From Chryseobacterium gleum (lineage in GTDB: Bacteria; Bacteroidota; Bacteroidia; Flavobacteriales_D; Crocinitomicaceae), in assembly GCA_945862165.1 (NCBI GenBank), contig CAMAXI010000016.1:1-47728 (forward strand): a stretch of 47,728 nt of DNA, given 5' to 3'. Positions 8,133 to 15,152 of the stretch are shown one piece after another. Below the pieces are notes generated by a model. The model had not been told where the DNA came from. It made no database searches and saw nothing but the letters and a program-made list of their open reading frames with translations. Positions within the stretch are counted from its first letter, which is position 1. Every line of letters starts with the position of its first letter. The position numbers and the translations under genes are program-made.

Positions 8133-9556
8133 TTTTTCTTACGTTTAAAGAATTTAATCCAGGCATCTGTATCGAAAACCTTGGAGTCTTTAGCAGCACT
8201 TCGCATTAATAAATAAGCAACTGGAAGCAATACCAAAGTTGCTAACCACATTCCAAATATTGGAGATACTGTATTTGAATTTACCAGACCTTCTCCTAAT
8301 TCTGTAAGTACAAAATAAATCATGAACAGAAGACACGCAATAACAACTGGCGCTCCAAAACCACCTTTTTTAATAATTGCTCCTAGTGGTGCACCAACAA
8401 AGAACAAAACTATAATTGCAAATGTGAGTGCATATTTACGGTGATATTCAATTTTATAAAGCTTAATAGAAGTGTTTAATGCATCGATAAAAGATTTTTG
8501 ACCTTCCACAATTTCCTTCATTTTTCGGACTTTAGAAATTGCACTTTCCAAATTCAATCGGTATTGAGTAGATTTTTTTTCAGGAATACTAACTTTAGTT
8601 ATCGGGAATGAATCTGTAATAGCAGTAATCGGAATAGTCGGGTTTACTTTAAAAAAAGGATGTTCGTTTTTAAGGGATAAAATGAAGTTTTGAATAATGG
8701 ATTTATTTTGTTTATGAATTGAGTCGATTGCTTTATCCATTTGAAATACATTTAACATTTCAAATGAGTTTTTAAATAAATCTTCATCACTTCTGTTCAA
8801 TTTAAATCCAGTGAGGTCTATTTGGTAGATTGCATTATCGAAAGAAATTCGGCGAGAAGGGTAGTAACGACCTATAGCCCTAGATTCAAAATTTTCATTT
8901 TGGTTGATTGCTAATTCTTCGAGAACATTTCCATTTTTTAAGTTAAGATACAACGCTTTTCCATTTTTGGCATTGTATATTTCCCCTTCTGAGGCTTTGA
9001 CCGTCTTGTTGATATTTGGATTAGAATGGTCATGAATAACAATATTTTTAAATCCACCTTTATTATTATCTTCTACTTTTATTGCGTATCCATCAATTTC
9101 AGTGGAGTAGGTCCCAGGAGTTATGATTTTGGCGATTTTGGTTTCTTGAATGTCATAAATTAGTGCGCGCATCTTTAGGTTTGCGACCGGAATAATATAG
9201 TTTGAAAAGTAGAATGTTGCTGTAGCAATAATTAGGATTACAACAAGTAAAGGTTTGATGATTTTGAATAAAGAGAGTCCGGAAGATTTTAAAGCGGTCA
9301 ATTCATTATTCTCCGCTAAATTACCAAGGGTCATAATCGACGAAAGCAAAATAGCGAGAGGAAGTGCTAAAGGAATTAAAGTCGCGGAAACATAAAAAAT
9401 AAGTTCTAAAATCACGGAAAATTCTAAGCCCTTTCCCATTAAATCGTCGACATATTTCCAAAAGAATTGCATAATCAACATAAACATTGATATACAAAAA
9501 GTAATGAAAAACGGACCAATAAAGGAACGAATACTAAATAAATAGAGACGTTTCAA
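8129..9556 (-). CDS. YjgP/YjgQ (LptF/LptG) family permease
   Basis: This 475-residue inner-membrane protein has the family layout: three N-terminal membrane segments (about residues 12-33, 45-75, 95-118), a ~250-residue soluble domain, and three C-terminal segments (about 375-395, 400-420, 430-450). The N-terminal stretch RSFIGPFFITFCISMFMLIMQ and the loop TALKSSGLSLFKIIKPLL are typical. LptF and LptG form the channel that feeds LPS from the inner membrane to the Lpt bridge, powered by LptB. Which of the two this is cannot be told by eye. The operon context with two glycosyltransferases fits LPS assembly. It starts 19 bases after the START-like gene. Confidence 0.9.
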   Translation of the reverse strand: MKRLYLFSIRSFIGPFFITFCISMFMLIMQFFWKYVDDLMGKGLEFSVILELIFYVSATLIPLALPLAILLSSIMTLGNLAENNELTALKSSGLSLFKIIKPLLVVILIIATATFYFSNYIIPVANLKMRALIYDIQETKIAKIITPGTYSTEIDGYAIKVEDNNKGGFKNIVIHDHSNPNINKTVKASEGEIYNAKNGKALYLNLKNGNVLEELAINQNENFESRAIGRYYPSRRISFDNAIYQIDLTGFKLNRSDEDLFKNSFEMLNVFQMDKAIDSIHKQNKSIIQNFILSLKNEHPFFKVNPTIPITAITDSFPITKVSIPEKKSTQYRLNLESAISKVRKMKEIVEGQKSFIDALNTSIKLYKIEYHRKYALTFAIIVLFFVGAPLGAIIKKGGFGAPVVIACLLFMIYFVLTELGEGLVNSNTVSPIFGMWLATLVLLPVAYLLMRSAAKDSKVFDTDAWIKFFKRKKK

Positions 9557-9575
9557 AGGGGTAGTATTTTTGGAA

Positions 9576-9965
9576 TTAAGCGCCTAAAAGACGTTTTAAA
9601 TCTTGAATTTGTGTATCCCAAAGATGTTTTGATTCTTTTAATTCGTCTTCTTCACAGAAATCAATTACACGTAAAACTAATGATTTTGTTAGAGGGTCGA
9701 TCGTAAATTGAAATTCAAAGAAAACATCATTACCATCTTCTTCATCTTCTAACCATTTGAAGCGCACATAAGCACCTGATTTTTTTGATTTCAAGCGTGC
9801 TTTTTGTTCACTTTTATCCCAAATAAATGTGTAGATATCTTCTTTAATATTAACATCATCTGCAAACCATTCTGCTAAACCTGCTGGAGTTGATACACTA
9901 TTTTCAAGTACTTTAATGGATACTTTCAATAAATATTCTAATTCAAATTTTATTTTATCACTCAT
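9576..9965 (-). CDS. START-like (SRPBCC-fold) domain protein
   Basis: This 129-residue cytoplasmic protein is widely conserved in Bacteroidota. The start (MSDKIKFELEYLLKVSIKVLENSVSTPAGLAEWFADDV) and the central DKSEQKARLKSKKSGAYVRFKW match the START-like/AHSA1-type fold with a ligand cavity. Its ligand and function are not known. It is the first gene of the operon leading to the LptF/G-like permease and two glycosyltransferases, which suggests a link to envelope lipid or LPS handling (inference). It is divergent from the tRNA-Met gene. Confidence 0.85.
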   Translation of the reverse strand: MSDKIKFELEYLLKVSIKVLENSVSTPAGLAEWFADDVNIKEDIYTFIWDKSEQKARLKSKKSGAYVRFKWLEDEEDGNDVFFEFQFTIDPLTKSLVLRVIDFCEEDELKESKHLWDTQIQDLKRLLGA

Positions 9966-10075
9966 ACTAATGGCTTAAATCATGTTAATCAACTTATTAT
10001 TCAAAAAAAACAATAAAATAGATTTGTTAAAATTACAAAAAATAAAGTAATATAAACGAATTAAAAAAATAATGA

Positions 10076-10083
10076 TATATTTG
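10076..10083 (+). promoter_or_regulatory. -7 promoter box of the tRNA-Met gene
   Basis: TATATTTG matches the Bacteroidota TAnnTTTG -7 box. Transcription would start around 10090, about 23 bases before the tRNA. Confidence 0.65.
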
Positions 10084-10112
10084 CACTCAATTTAATAAAA
10101 ACCAACAACTCT

Positions 10113-10186
10113 GGCGGGTTAGCTCAGTTGGTTAGAGCGCAGGATTCATAACCCTGAGGTCACGAGTTCAACTCTCGTACCCGCTA
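10113..10186 (+). tRNA. tRNA-Met (CAT anticodon)
   Basis: The acceptor arm pairs GGCGGGT with ACCCGCT (one G-U pair), followed by discriminator A. The D-arm is AGCTCAGTTGGTTAGAGC, the anticodon loop TTCATAA carries CAT, and the T-arm contains GTTCAAC. The base of the anticodon stem shows an A-C mismatch. CCA is not encoded. There is no 1-72 mismatch of the initiator type, so it is elongator Met. A lysidine-modified tRNA-Ile2 is less likely but cannot be excluded by anticodon alone. The accessory region starts immediately downstream. Confidence 0.95.
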
Positions 10187-10190
10187 CGAA

Positions 10191-10218
10191 GAAACCCCTT
10201 GATTTTCAAGGGGTTTTT
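10191..10218 (+). terminator. Terminator of the tRNA gene
   Basis: A perfect 11-bp stem (AAACCCCTTGA / TCAAGGGGTTT) with a TTT loop is followed by more T. It starts a few bases after the tRNA. Confidence 0.9.
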
Positions 10219-10252
10219 CATTTTATTTCCGTTTCGTTTTTTCAAAAATTAA

Positions 10253-10276
10253 TTTGGAGTACAGTTTGGAGTACAG
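10253..10276. repeat. Tandem direct repeat TTTGGAGTACAG x2
   Basis: Two exact abutting 12-bp copies lie 67 bases past the tRNA end. Short tandem repeats beside a tRNA are the form taken by integrase arm-type binding sites, so this may mark an old integration end. That reading is inference. Confidence 0.5.
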
Positions 10277-10358
10277 TTTTTTCCAAAAAGTTGATTTTTT
10301 TTAGCGAATTTTTGGGTTAAAAATCGCCTTGATTTTGCCTTCTTAAAATAATGGTATA

Positions 10359-10399
10359 TGCAAGGGCACGACGTTGGGAATGTTTTATATACCCTTGCA
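10359..10399. repeat. Inverted repeat TGCAAGGG ... CCCTTGCA
   Basis: Exact 8-bp arms at 10359-10366 and 10392-10399 enclose 25 bases. The surrounding 10277-10482 contains no gene that I can see. The repeat may be part of a decayed element end or a weak hairpin. No function is assigned. Confidence 0.35.
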
Positions 10400-10482
10400 G
10401 ATAAGTTTTTCTTTGTAAAAGGACGAAAAGGAGGAAGGCCATATTATCTTTACTAACTTAAGATAATTAAGAGTAAAGAAAT

Positions 10483-11430
10483 TTAGGTTGTTTTACCATT
10501 TTTCTTCCAAATAGGTTCTTTATCCCAGTAATTCAAAAATCCTAGTTTATAAATTGAAATTGATGGATATCTACTAAATAAATCTAACATATCTTTTTGG
10601 ATTCGATTATTCTTATCAATTATTTTACATTGATAAACTAGGCATGAAATAATTATGAACGGTTTTTTTAATTGAACCGGAGTAATCGGATTTTGAAACC
10701 AGATACCTATTGGATTTTTTATATTGAAAATAGGAGTTTTAACCATATTTTTACTCCAAAGTCTTGAATGATGAGCAATGATGTTTCGAACATACGTGAT
10801 TGCCTCTAACCAAGAAGATAACTCAGAGTGAAAATTTAATCCCATTTCTTTTGAAATAGTTGATTTTTCAGGTAATTGGTGTTTTAAATTTTTGAATAAT
10901 TTTGACAAAGTACCTAATGATGCTACTTCTAACAATTTCCAGGCATCAGCATCTTGATTTGGGTATCTTTTTTTATGGTCTTGTACAAATATTTCTTGAC
11001 TTCGATTGAATTCTTTTCGCAGTTCCGAAATGGTGTAATCGTAGACAGAAGTTTGCGTACCATCTTTTAATTTCAGAGGAACTTTTTCAAATAGTTTTTC
11101 ATTTTTGTACCATAAACCACCATAAGCAAGAGATAAATGATATATCATTTTAGTTCTCAATGAAATCTCAATTAATTCGATAGCATTGAACAAAATTATT
11201 CTTAATTCTTTATCAAAATTGTACCTTTCGATAACATCTTCGAAATAAACATTGTTTTCGAATTGATGGTTAATTTTATCAACTTGTAAATCCCACCAAT
11301 ACCCTTTTAAGCGGTAATAACTAATATTCTTTAAATAACTTACTGCATCTATTTCGTTTTTGAATAACATACCTCTTGATTTTAGTAATGTTATTTGTTC
11401 ACTTAAAGAATACGCAGGTTTATTTGGCAT
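10483..11430 (-). CDS. Abi_2 family (AbiD/AbiF-like) abortive infection protein
   Basis: The 315-residue product starts at MPNKPAYSLSEQITLLKSRG, the usual opening of Abi_2 proteins. The open frame extends 15 codons further up, but that extension (MHTVRSAFGSFFFI) lies in a palindromic stretch and does not fit the family. Other hallmarks are YLKNISYYRLKGYWW and, near the C-terminus, YVRNIIAHHSRLW, where RNIIAH is the RX4H catalytic motif of HEPN ribonucleases. Known members abort phage infection, probably by cleaving RNA. It is the first gene after the tRNA and faces back toward it. No partner gene is adjacent, so it probably acts alone. Confidence 0.85.
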   Translation of the reverse strand: MPNKPAYSLSEQITLLKSRGMLFKNEIDAVSYLKNISYYRLKGYWWDLQVDKINHQFENNVYFEDVIERYNFDKELRIILFNAIELIEISLRTKMIYHLSLAYGGLWYKNEKLFEKVPLKLKDGTQTSVYDYTISELRKEFNRSQEIFVQDHKKRYPNQDADAWKLLEVASLGTLSKLFKNLKHQLPEKSTISKEMGLNFHSELSSWLEAITYVRNIIAHHSRLWSKNMVKTPIFNIKNPIGIWFQNPITPVQLKKPFIIISCLVYQCKIIDKNNRIQKDMLDLFSRYPSISIYKLGFLNYWDKEPIWKKNGKTT

Positions 11431-11549
11431 AGGTATAAAAAAAAATGACCCGAATGCAGATCTTACGGTATGCATAACGGGTACTGTTACCGCAAATATA
11501 TAACTCTTTTTTAAAAAGTGTTTCTAATCTGATGAATTTCTCGAAACAA

Positions 11550-11717
11550 TTAATATATAAATTGTAACTTTTTTATTTCTAGTCTGTCGGAAATTTGCTT
11601 TCTACTGATCTTTAAATCTGATTCTATCAGTTTTAAAATTTCAATTTGAAGTCCAGATAATCTCGGAATCAAATTCTCAATCTAACCACCTGTTTGACAA
11701 CTAGTCTGACCACCAAT
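11550..11717 (-). pseudogene. Remnant of a RecG/AlbA-type ATP-binding protein (winged-helix tail)
   Basis: The minus frame reads GGQTSCQTGG, stop, then IENLIPRLSGLQIEILKLI, followed by KISRKQISDRLEIKK, and ends at TAA (11552-11550). This matches the C-terminal tail of AlbA/RecG-like ATP-binding proteins, where a GGQxGGQTGGQ linker precedes a winged-helix domain (KISRKELAEKLGI). The TAG stands where the linker should have Q (CAG to TAG). Everything upstream of the tail is missing. It is not expected to make a functional product. Confidence 0.6.
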
Positions 11718-11816
11718 TTTTAAAATCAAACTAAGCAAATTAAATGAAATTATATCAAGTGCTATTAAAACTTTAATGGAAAGGAATTGAAACTTATTTT
11801 TAATTTAAAAACGCTT

Positions 11817-12472
11817 ATGAGAACAATTACATTATTGATTTTATTGCTTATTTTCAATGGATTATTTGCTCAATTAGAACTACCAAAATACTATGCTGAT
11901 GATACTATTGTAAAACATCTAGGTTACACACTTTCGTATAATTCCAAATATAAACAAGCGAATTGGGTGGCATATCTTCTAACGAAAGATGAAGCCGTGA
12001 AACGTTTTCAATGTATGAGTTTTTAGCACCTGATCCTTTGATACTAGAAACAGACTTTTCAATTGATTATCAAAAATCAGGATATGGCAGAGAGCATTTT
12101 ACACCTGCTGCATGTATGGGGTACTAGATGGAAACAATGGTGCAATCATTTTTTTATTCGAATATGTCTCCGTAAGTACCTAGATTTAATTGTGGGATAT
12201 GGAAAAAGTTGGAAATGCAGGTGCGTAATTGGGCGATTGCCTGTAATAGTTTGTACATTGTAAAAGGTCCGATATTTTCGGATTCGATGAAAGTTATCGG
12301 ACCTCATCGTGTTGCGGTGCAAAAAGCGTATTATAAAGTATTACTAAAAAAACGAAATGGAACTTGGGGAAGGGATAGGATTTGTACTGCCGAATTCAAA
12401 CGCAAAAGTTGATTTTAAAAAGTACGCAACATCATATAGGAGATTAGTAGTTAATTCATCCATTCTTATTTA
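11817..12472 (+). pseudogene. Decayed DNA/RNA non-specific endonuclease (NUC1 family)
   Basis: The first frame encodes a signal peptide (MRTITLLILLLIFNGLFAQ) and the family opening DTIVKHLGYTLSYNSKYKQANWVAYLLTKDEA. Near 12010 the match moves to another frame: FLAPDPLILETDFSIDYQKSGYG, then FFYSNMSP, stop, VPRFNCGIWKKLEMQVRNWA, then IVKGPIFSDSMKVIGPHRVAV. Near 12355 it shifts again to GIGFVLPNSNA. So there are at least two frameshifts and two in-frame stops (TAG in the MGY segment, TAA where Q is expected after NMSP). The catalytic DRGH has become GREH, and the C-terminal part after about 12450 is gone. The parent family is a secreted Mg-dependent nuclease. This copy is dead. Confidence 0.85.
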
Positions 12473-12479
12473 CCCTATT

Positions 12480-13517
12480 TTATTTATTAAATTTATTAAT
12501 CCCTGTTCTTTTATATTCTTTAAGTTCGAATATCATGTCATAAAAATGCTTTTTAAAACTTTCTCCAGTTTTAAATGTAAGTGGTAAATGAAATAACTCA
12601 TGATTTGTTTGCCATTCCATTATTGACCATATTGCATAACCCCAAAGAAAATCACAATCTTCTAAATTTAATCTTTGCAAGCAAACTTCGATTCGATCTT
12701 CTGGCGAAGGGTGTGAATAGGAATTGGAAAATTTATTGGGTGAAAAGCTCAGACTGTTTAATGCAGTGATTAATGATAATTTTCCAGAAAATTCATCTTC
12801 GTATTTCAATGTTTGAAGTGCCCATTCAATTGCAATATTATCCGCATCAACTTCCATTTTTTTAATATTCTCGTGTGTCATAAGTTTAACTGGGACAAAG
12901 GGATGTTTTAAAAAAATATGTGCGAATTCATGCATCAGTATAAATCGAACACTTAAAATAAAAACAACATTTGTAACACAAATAAATCTATTCTCGTCTT
13001 TTCCGAAAAGTTCTGGATTGGGCATTAATTCTTTTTCCCATTGGCTAAATTCTTGCATCAATCCGAGGGCATATTTTCTTAATTCACTTGCTTCAAAATT
13101 TTCTTCTATAGATACTTCTTTACCTCCCATCGGAGAGGTTACAATTATACTATATATATAAGCCCAAAGAAAGGACAGAAAAGTATCATGCAGAGTAATT
13201 TTTAGTCCATTTGTTCGTGGTCCTATAACTTTTACGTTCTCCGTTAAGAATTCCAATTTAACATTTCCAATATTTTGATTTGGTTGTAATTGGTTTAGAG
13301 ATTCTTTAATGCTTAAAAATTCAGATTCAATTAGGTTATACAATACTCTTATTGGCTGGTCGCCAGGTTGATTATCGATGTCGTTTGTATAATAGTTACA
13401 TTTAATTATCTGTCCCACTGTTACTTTTATTTCTAGATTCACAATTGTTTCTTTATTAGGTAACCATAACGTTTTGGCGTTTATCGTAGTAGCGATTTCG
13501 AAGCATTTCAATGTCAA
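12480..13517 (-). CDS. HEXXH metallopeptidase-like protein, possibly Lit/U49-like
   Basis: The C-terminal half carries LMHEFAHIFLKHPF (HEFAH zinc-binding motif, about residue 205) followed by KKMEVDADNIAIEWAL, an E-x2-AD-type third-ligand segment. This spacing is seen in peptidase U49 (Lit-like) proteins, which in E. coli cleave EF-Tu on phage infection, and in other gluzincin-like proteins. The first ~190 residues are unrecognised. No signal peptide is seen, so it is probably cytoplasmic. The frame opens at TTG 13517, and no nearby ATG is available, so the start is uncertain. It ends at the edge of the decayed nuclease. Assignment to Lit is tentative; a zinc peptidase fold is more secure. 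Confidence 0.6.
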   Translation of the reverse strand: MTLKCFEIATTINAKTLWLPNKETIVNLEIKVTVGQIIKCNYYTNDIDNQPGDQPIRVLYNLIESEFLSIKESLNQLQPNQNIGNVKLEFLTENVKVIGPRTNGLKITLHDTFLSFLWAYIYSIIVTSPMGGKEVSIEENFEASELRKYALGLMQEFSQWEKELMPNPELFGKDENRFICVTNVVFILSVRFILMHEFAHIFLKHPFVPVKLMTHENIKKMEVDADNIAIEWALQTLKYEDEFSGKLSLITALNSLSFSPNKFSNSYSHPSPEDRIEVCLQRLNLEDCDFLWGYAIWSIMEWQTNHELFHLPLTFKTGESFKKHFYDMIFELKEYKRTGINKFNK

Positions 13518-13620
13518 CCAAGCAGAAACTTTTATTGAGGTATAAAGCTTGATTTAACTACTGAACCGCAACTTTTGGGTAGGTGCTTTAGCGATAGTTT
13601 TTAATGTCTTTAGTATCAAA

Positions 13621-13872
13621 CTACAATTCAGTTTCTGTAAATTCAATAGAAGCATCGTTAATATAATATCCATCTCTTGCGATTGCTGCCAATATTTCGT
13701 CTGCGGGTGGAGTTCCTATTCTTCCTTGGTCTCCTGGGTTAACATCAATGGTTTTCCAAAATGTCCAATTACCCCCTTGGCAGGAAGTAGCAGGCAAATT
13801 CGCACCTGTTCTGTCAGGTGTTACTCCAGTTTTCGTTTGACGATTTGAGCATCTAAAAATGTGTAAAGTCAT
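13621..13872 (-). CDS. Small hypothetical protein, 83 residues
   Basis: The product (MTLHIFRCSNRQTKTGVTPDRTGANLP...) has a conserved-looking core with CQGGNWTFWKTIDVNPGD and ADEILAAIARDGYYI. The pattern looks like a real, compact domain, but I do not recognise it. There is no signal peptide. It starts 17 bases after the 230-residue gene and forms a two-gene unit with it. Its GC content is visibly higher than that of its neighbours, suggesting recent transfer. Confidence 0.65.
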   Translation of the reverse strand: MTLHIFRCSNRQTKTGVTPDRTGANLPATSCQGGNWTFWKTIDVNPGDQGRIGTPPADEILAAIARDGYYINDASIEFTETEL

Positions 13873-13889
13873 ATGATTATTTTATTAAT

Positions 13890-14582
13890 TTAAATTTCGG
13901 ATTTTAAATCATTATATATTTTAGCTATTTGTTTCAAACTTTCTTTTGTCAACCATATAGCTGAAACATTTATTTCATCAAATTGGAAGTCAACCCAAGT
14001 AATTATTTCGGTCTTTACTATATTGTTTGGAATTGGTAATTGGGTATTCGGGTCAATAGGAACTCCTTCAACACTCACTCCACTTCCAAATGTAACACCT
14101 GAACCCCAAGTCACAGAACCTCCTCCTTGTCCAGTAACAGTAACATTTTTAGTTTCTGTTCTTGTTTGTGCAACAAGTCTTTCGTGTTTATTTTCATTGT
14201 TGAGTTTATTGAAAAATGTTAACCATTTGTTTTCGATTTTTTTGAAGGGTTGTAGATTTTCTAAAATGTCATAAACAGTTTTATTATTTGTAACCAAATC
14301 AGGATATGATTTAGTCATTTCTGCTGTAAATGCATTTAGGTCTGCACGAATTGGAAAATACAGTTTGTTTTTCGGATTTGCGTTAGGGCAGTATTTGTCA
14401 ACTATGTCGTGAGCAATATAGTCTAGTATTGAACGCAGGTTGCTAAAATAATCCTTAATGTCAATACGCAGGTCTGATGATACAGTTTTGCTGTGAAGTG
14501 AATTGTCATATTCGCTACTAATTTTTTGTAGTGTAGTTTGAGCCCTTTTTAAGAGTGCTTCGATGTCCGTTTTTCTGCTCAT
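13890..14582 (-). CDS. Hypothetical protein, 230 residues
   Basis: The helical N-terminal half (IEALLKRAQTTLQKISSEYDN, RIDIKDYFSNLRSILDYIAHDI) is followed by FFNKLNNENKHERLV, a pattern seen in families of unknown function. A glycine-rich stretch (GQGGGSVTWGSGVTFGSG, about residues 150-168) leads into a C-terminal region with IITWVDFQFDEINVSAIWL. The helical bundle is HEPN-like in feel, but no clean RX4H motif is present, so no nuclease role is claimed. The gene is paired with the 83-residue gene downstream. A palindrome that could be an attC site lies about 40 bases upstream. Confidence 0.65.
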   Translation of the reverse strand: MSRKTDIEALLKRAQTTLQKISSEYDNSLHSKTVSSDLRIDIKDYFSNLRSILDYIAHDIVDKYCPNANPKNKLYFPIRADLNAFTAEMTKSYPDLVTNNKTVYDILENLQPFKKIENKWLTFFNKLNNENKHERLVAQTRTETKNVTVTGQGGGSVTWGSGVTFGSGVSVEGVPIDPNTQLPIPNNIVKTEIITWVDFQFDEINVSAIWLTKESLKQIAKIYNDLKSEI

Positions 14583-14622
14583 TTTTTTTTGGCGTTATAG
14601 TTTTGTGGGTCGTCTGTTAAAA

Positions 14623-14695
14623 TTAACGCTAACTTATTATAATCCTCATAAATTGTCTGTAAGACAACAATAAAGTTTCGCTAAGCGTTATAAAT
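14623..14695. repeat. Palindromic site, candidate attC
   Basis: Outer arms AACGCTAAC (14625-14633) and GCTAAGCGTT (14680-14689) enclose an inner hairpin TTGTCT/AGACAA. One end reads GTTATAAAT and the other, on the minus strand, GTTAGCGTT, so either could be a GTTRRRY-like core. Unlike the sites at 21412 and 22592, I found no matching core at the far end of a neighbouring cassette. Confidence 0.35.
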
Positions 14696-15089
14696 GAATA
14701 TTAATTCTAAAAATAATCTTAATACACCATCCAAAATCCTCCTACCTATAAAATCAGGTAGGTTAATCAGTTAAAAAAAGTTAGTATTACGGTTCTTAAT
14801 TGAATTAACACTTGTTTCTGGGTTGCTTTTGAAATATTTCGTTAACTTTTTCAATACTAATCAATCAAAGTACAATTTGATTTTATAATATTAGAACTTC
14901 CAAGTATTGGAGGCTTCAGCGTAGTTCCAACTTTTGACTTAGGCGATGTAATTTCTGGCGGTAGGACAACAACCAAAAAAACCACCTAAATAACTACTAA
15001 CCTCCGTCTTGTCTAGAAGTCTTTCGATAAAGAGTTTTACAACCTGTCCTGTTTTATAAGTAAATACTTCTTACAAAGGATATACCCTT

Positions 15090-15135
15090 TAACACCAAAC
15101 CCCACTTAAATTTCTTCGAGTGGGGTTAGGTGTTA
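15090..15135 (-). terminator. Strong hairpin downstream of the 299-residue gene
   Basis: Arms of 17 bases, TAACACCAAACCCCACT and AGTGGGGTTAGGTGTTA, pair with one A-A mismatch around a 12-base loop. It lies 17 bases beyond the stop of the gene at 15153. There is no long T run, so it may be a weak terminator or an mRNA-stabilising hairpin. Confidence 0.6.
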
Positions 15136-15152
15136 TTGGATTTTCAAAATAA

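Larger units (their letters stand above)
14583..15152. other. Gene-poor stretch with hairpins and a coding-like fragment
   Basis: No complete gene is visible. It holds the attC-like palindrome at 14623-14695, a 7-bp hairpin CCTACCT/AGGTAGG at 14741-14762, and the strong hairpin at 15090-15135. A plus-strand stretch near 14863-14988 reads SIGGFSVVPTFDLGDVISGG and then RTTTKKTT with coding-like codon use, but it has no start codon and is preceded by a stop. It may be the tail of a lost gene. Confidence 0.45.

Noticed and set aside
11440-11475. GTACCCGTTA (minus strand) beside the Abi_2 gene resembles the tRNA-Met 3' end GTACCCGCTA
   Set aside because: Only 9 of 10 bases match, with no flanking identity. 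Too short to call an att site.
12063-12587. Three short plus-strand frames as separate small genes
   Set aside because: Their translations are consecutive pieces of one decayed endonuclease or shadows of the minus-strand peptidase.
13550-13612. Sequence downstream of the 83-residue gene with a CGCTAAA-like core (minus strand) as an attC site
   Set aside because: Only 7 of 9 bases match the expected inverse core and the inner arms do not pair well.
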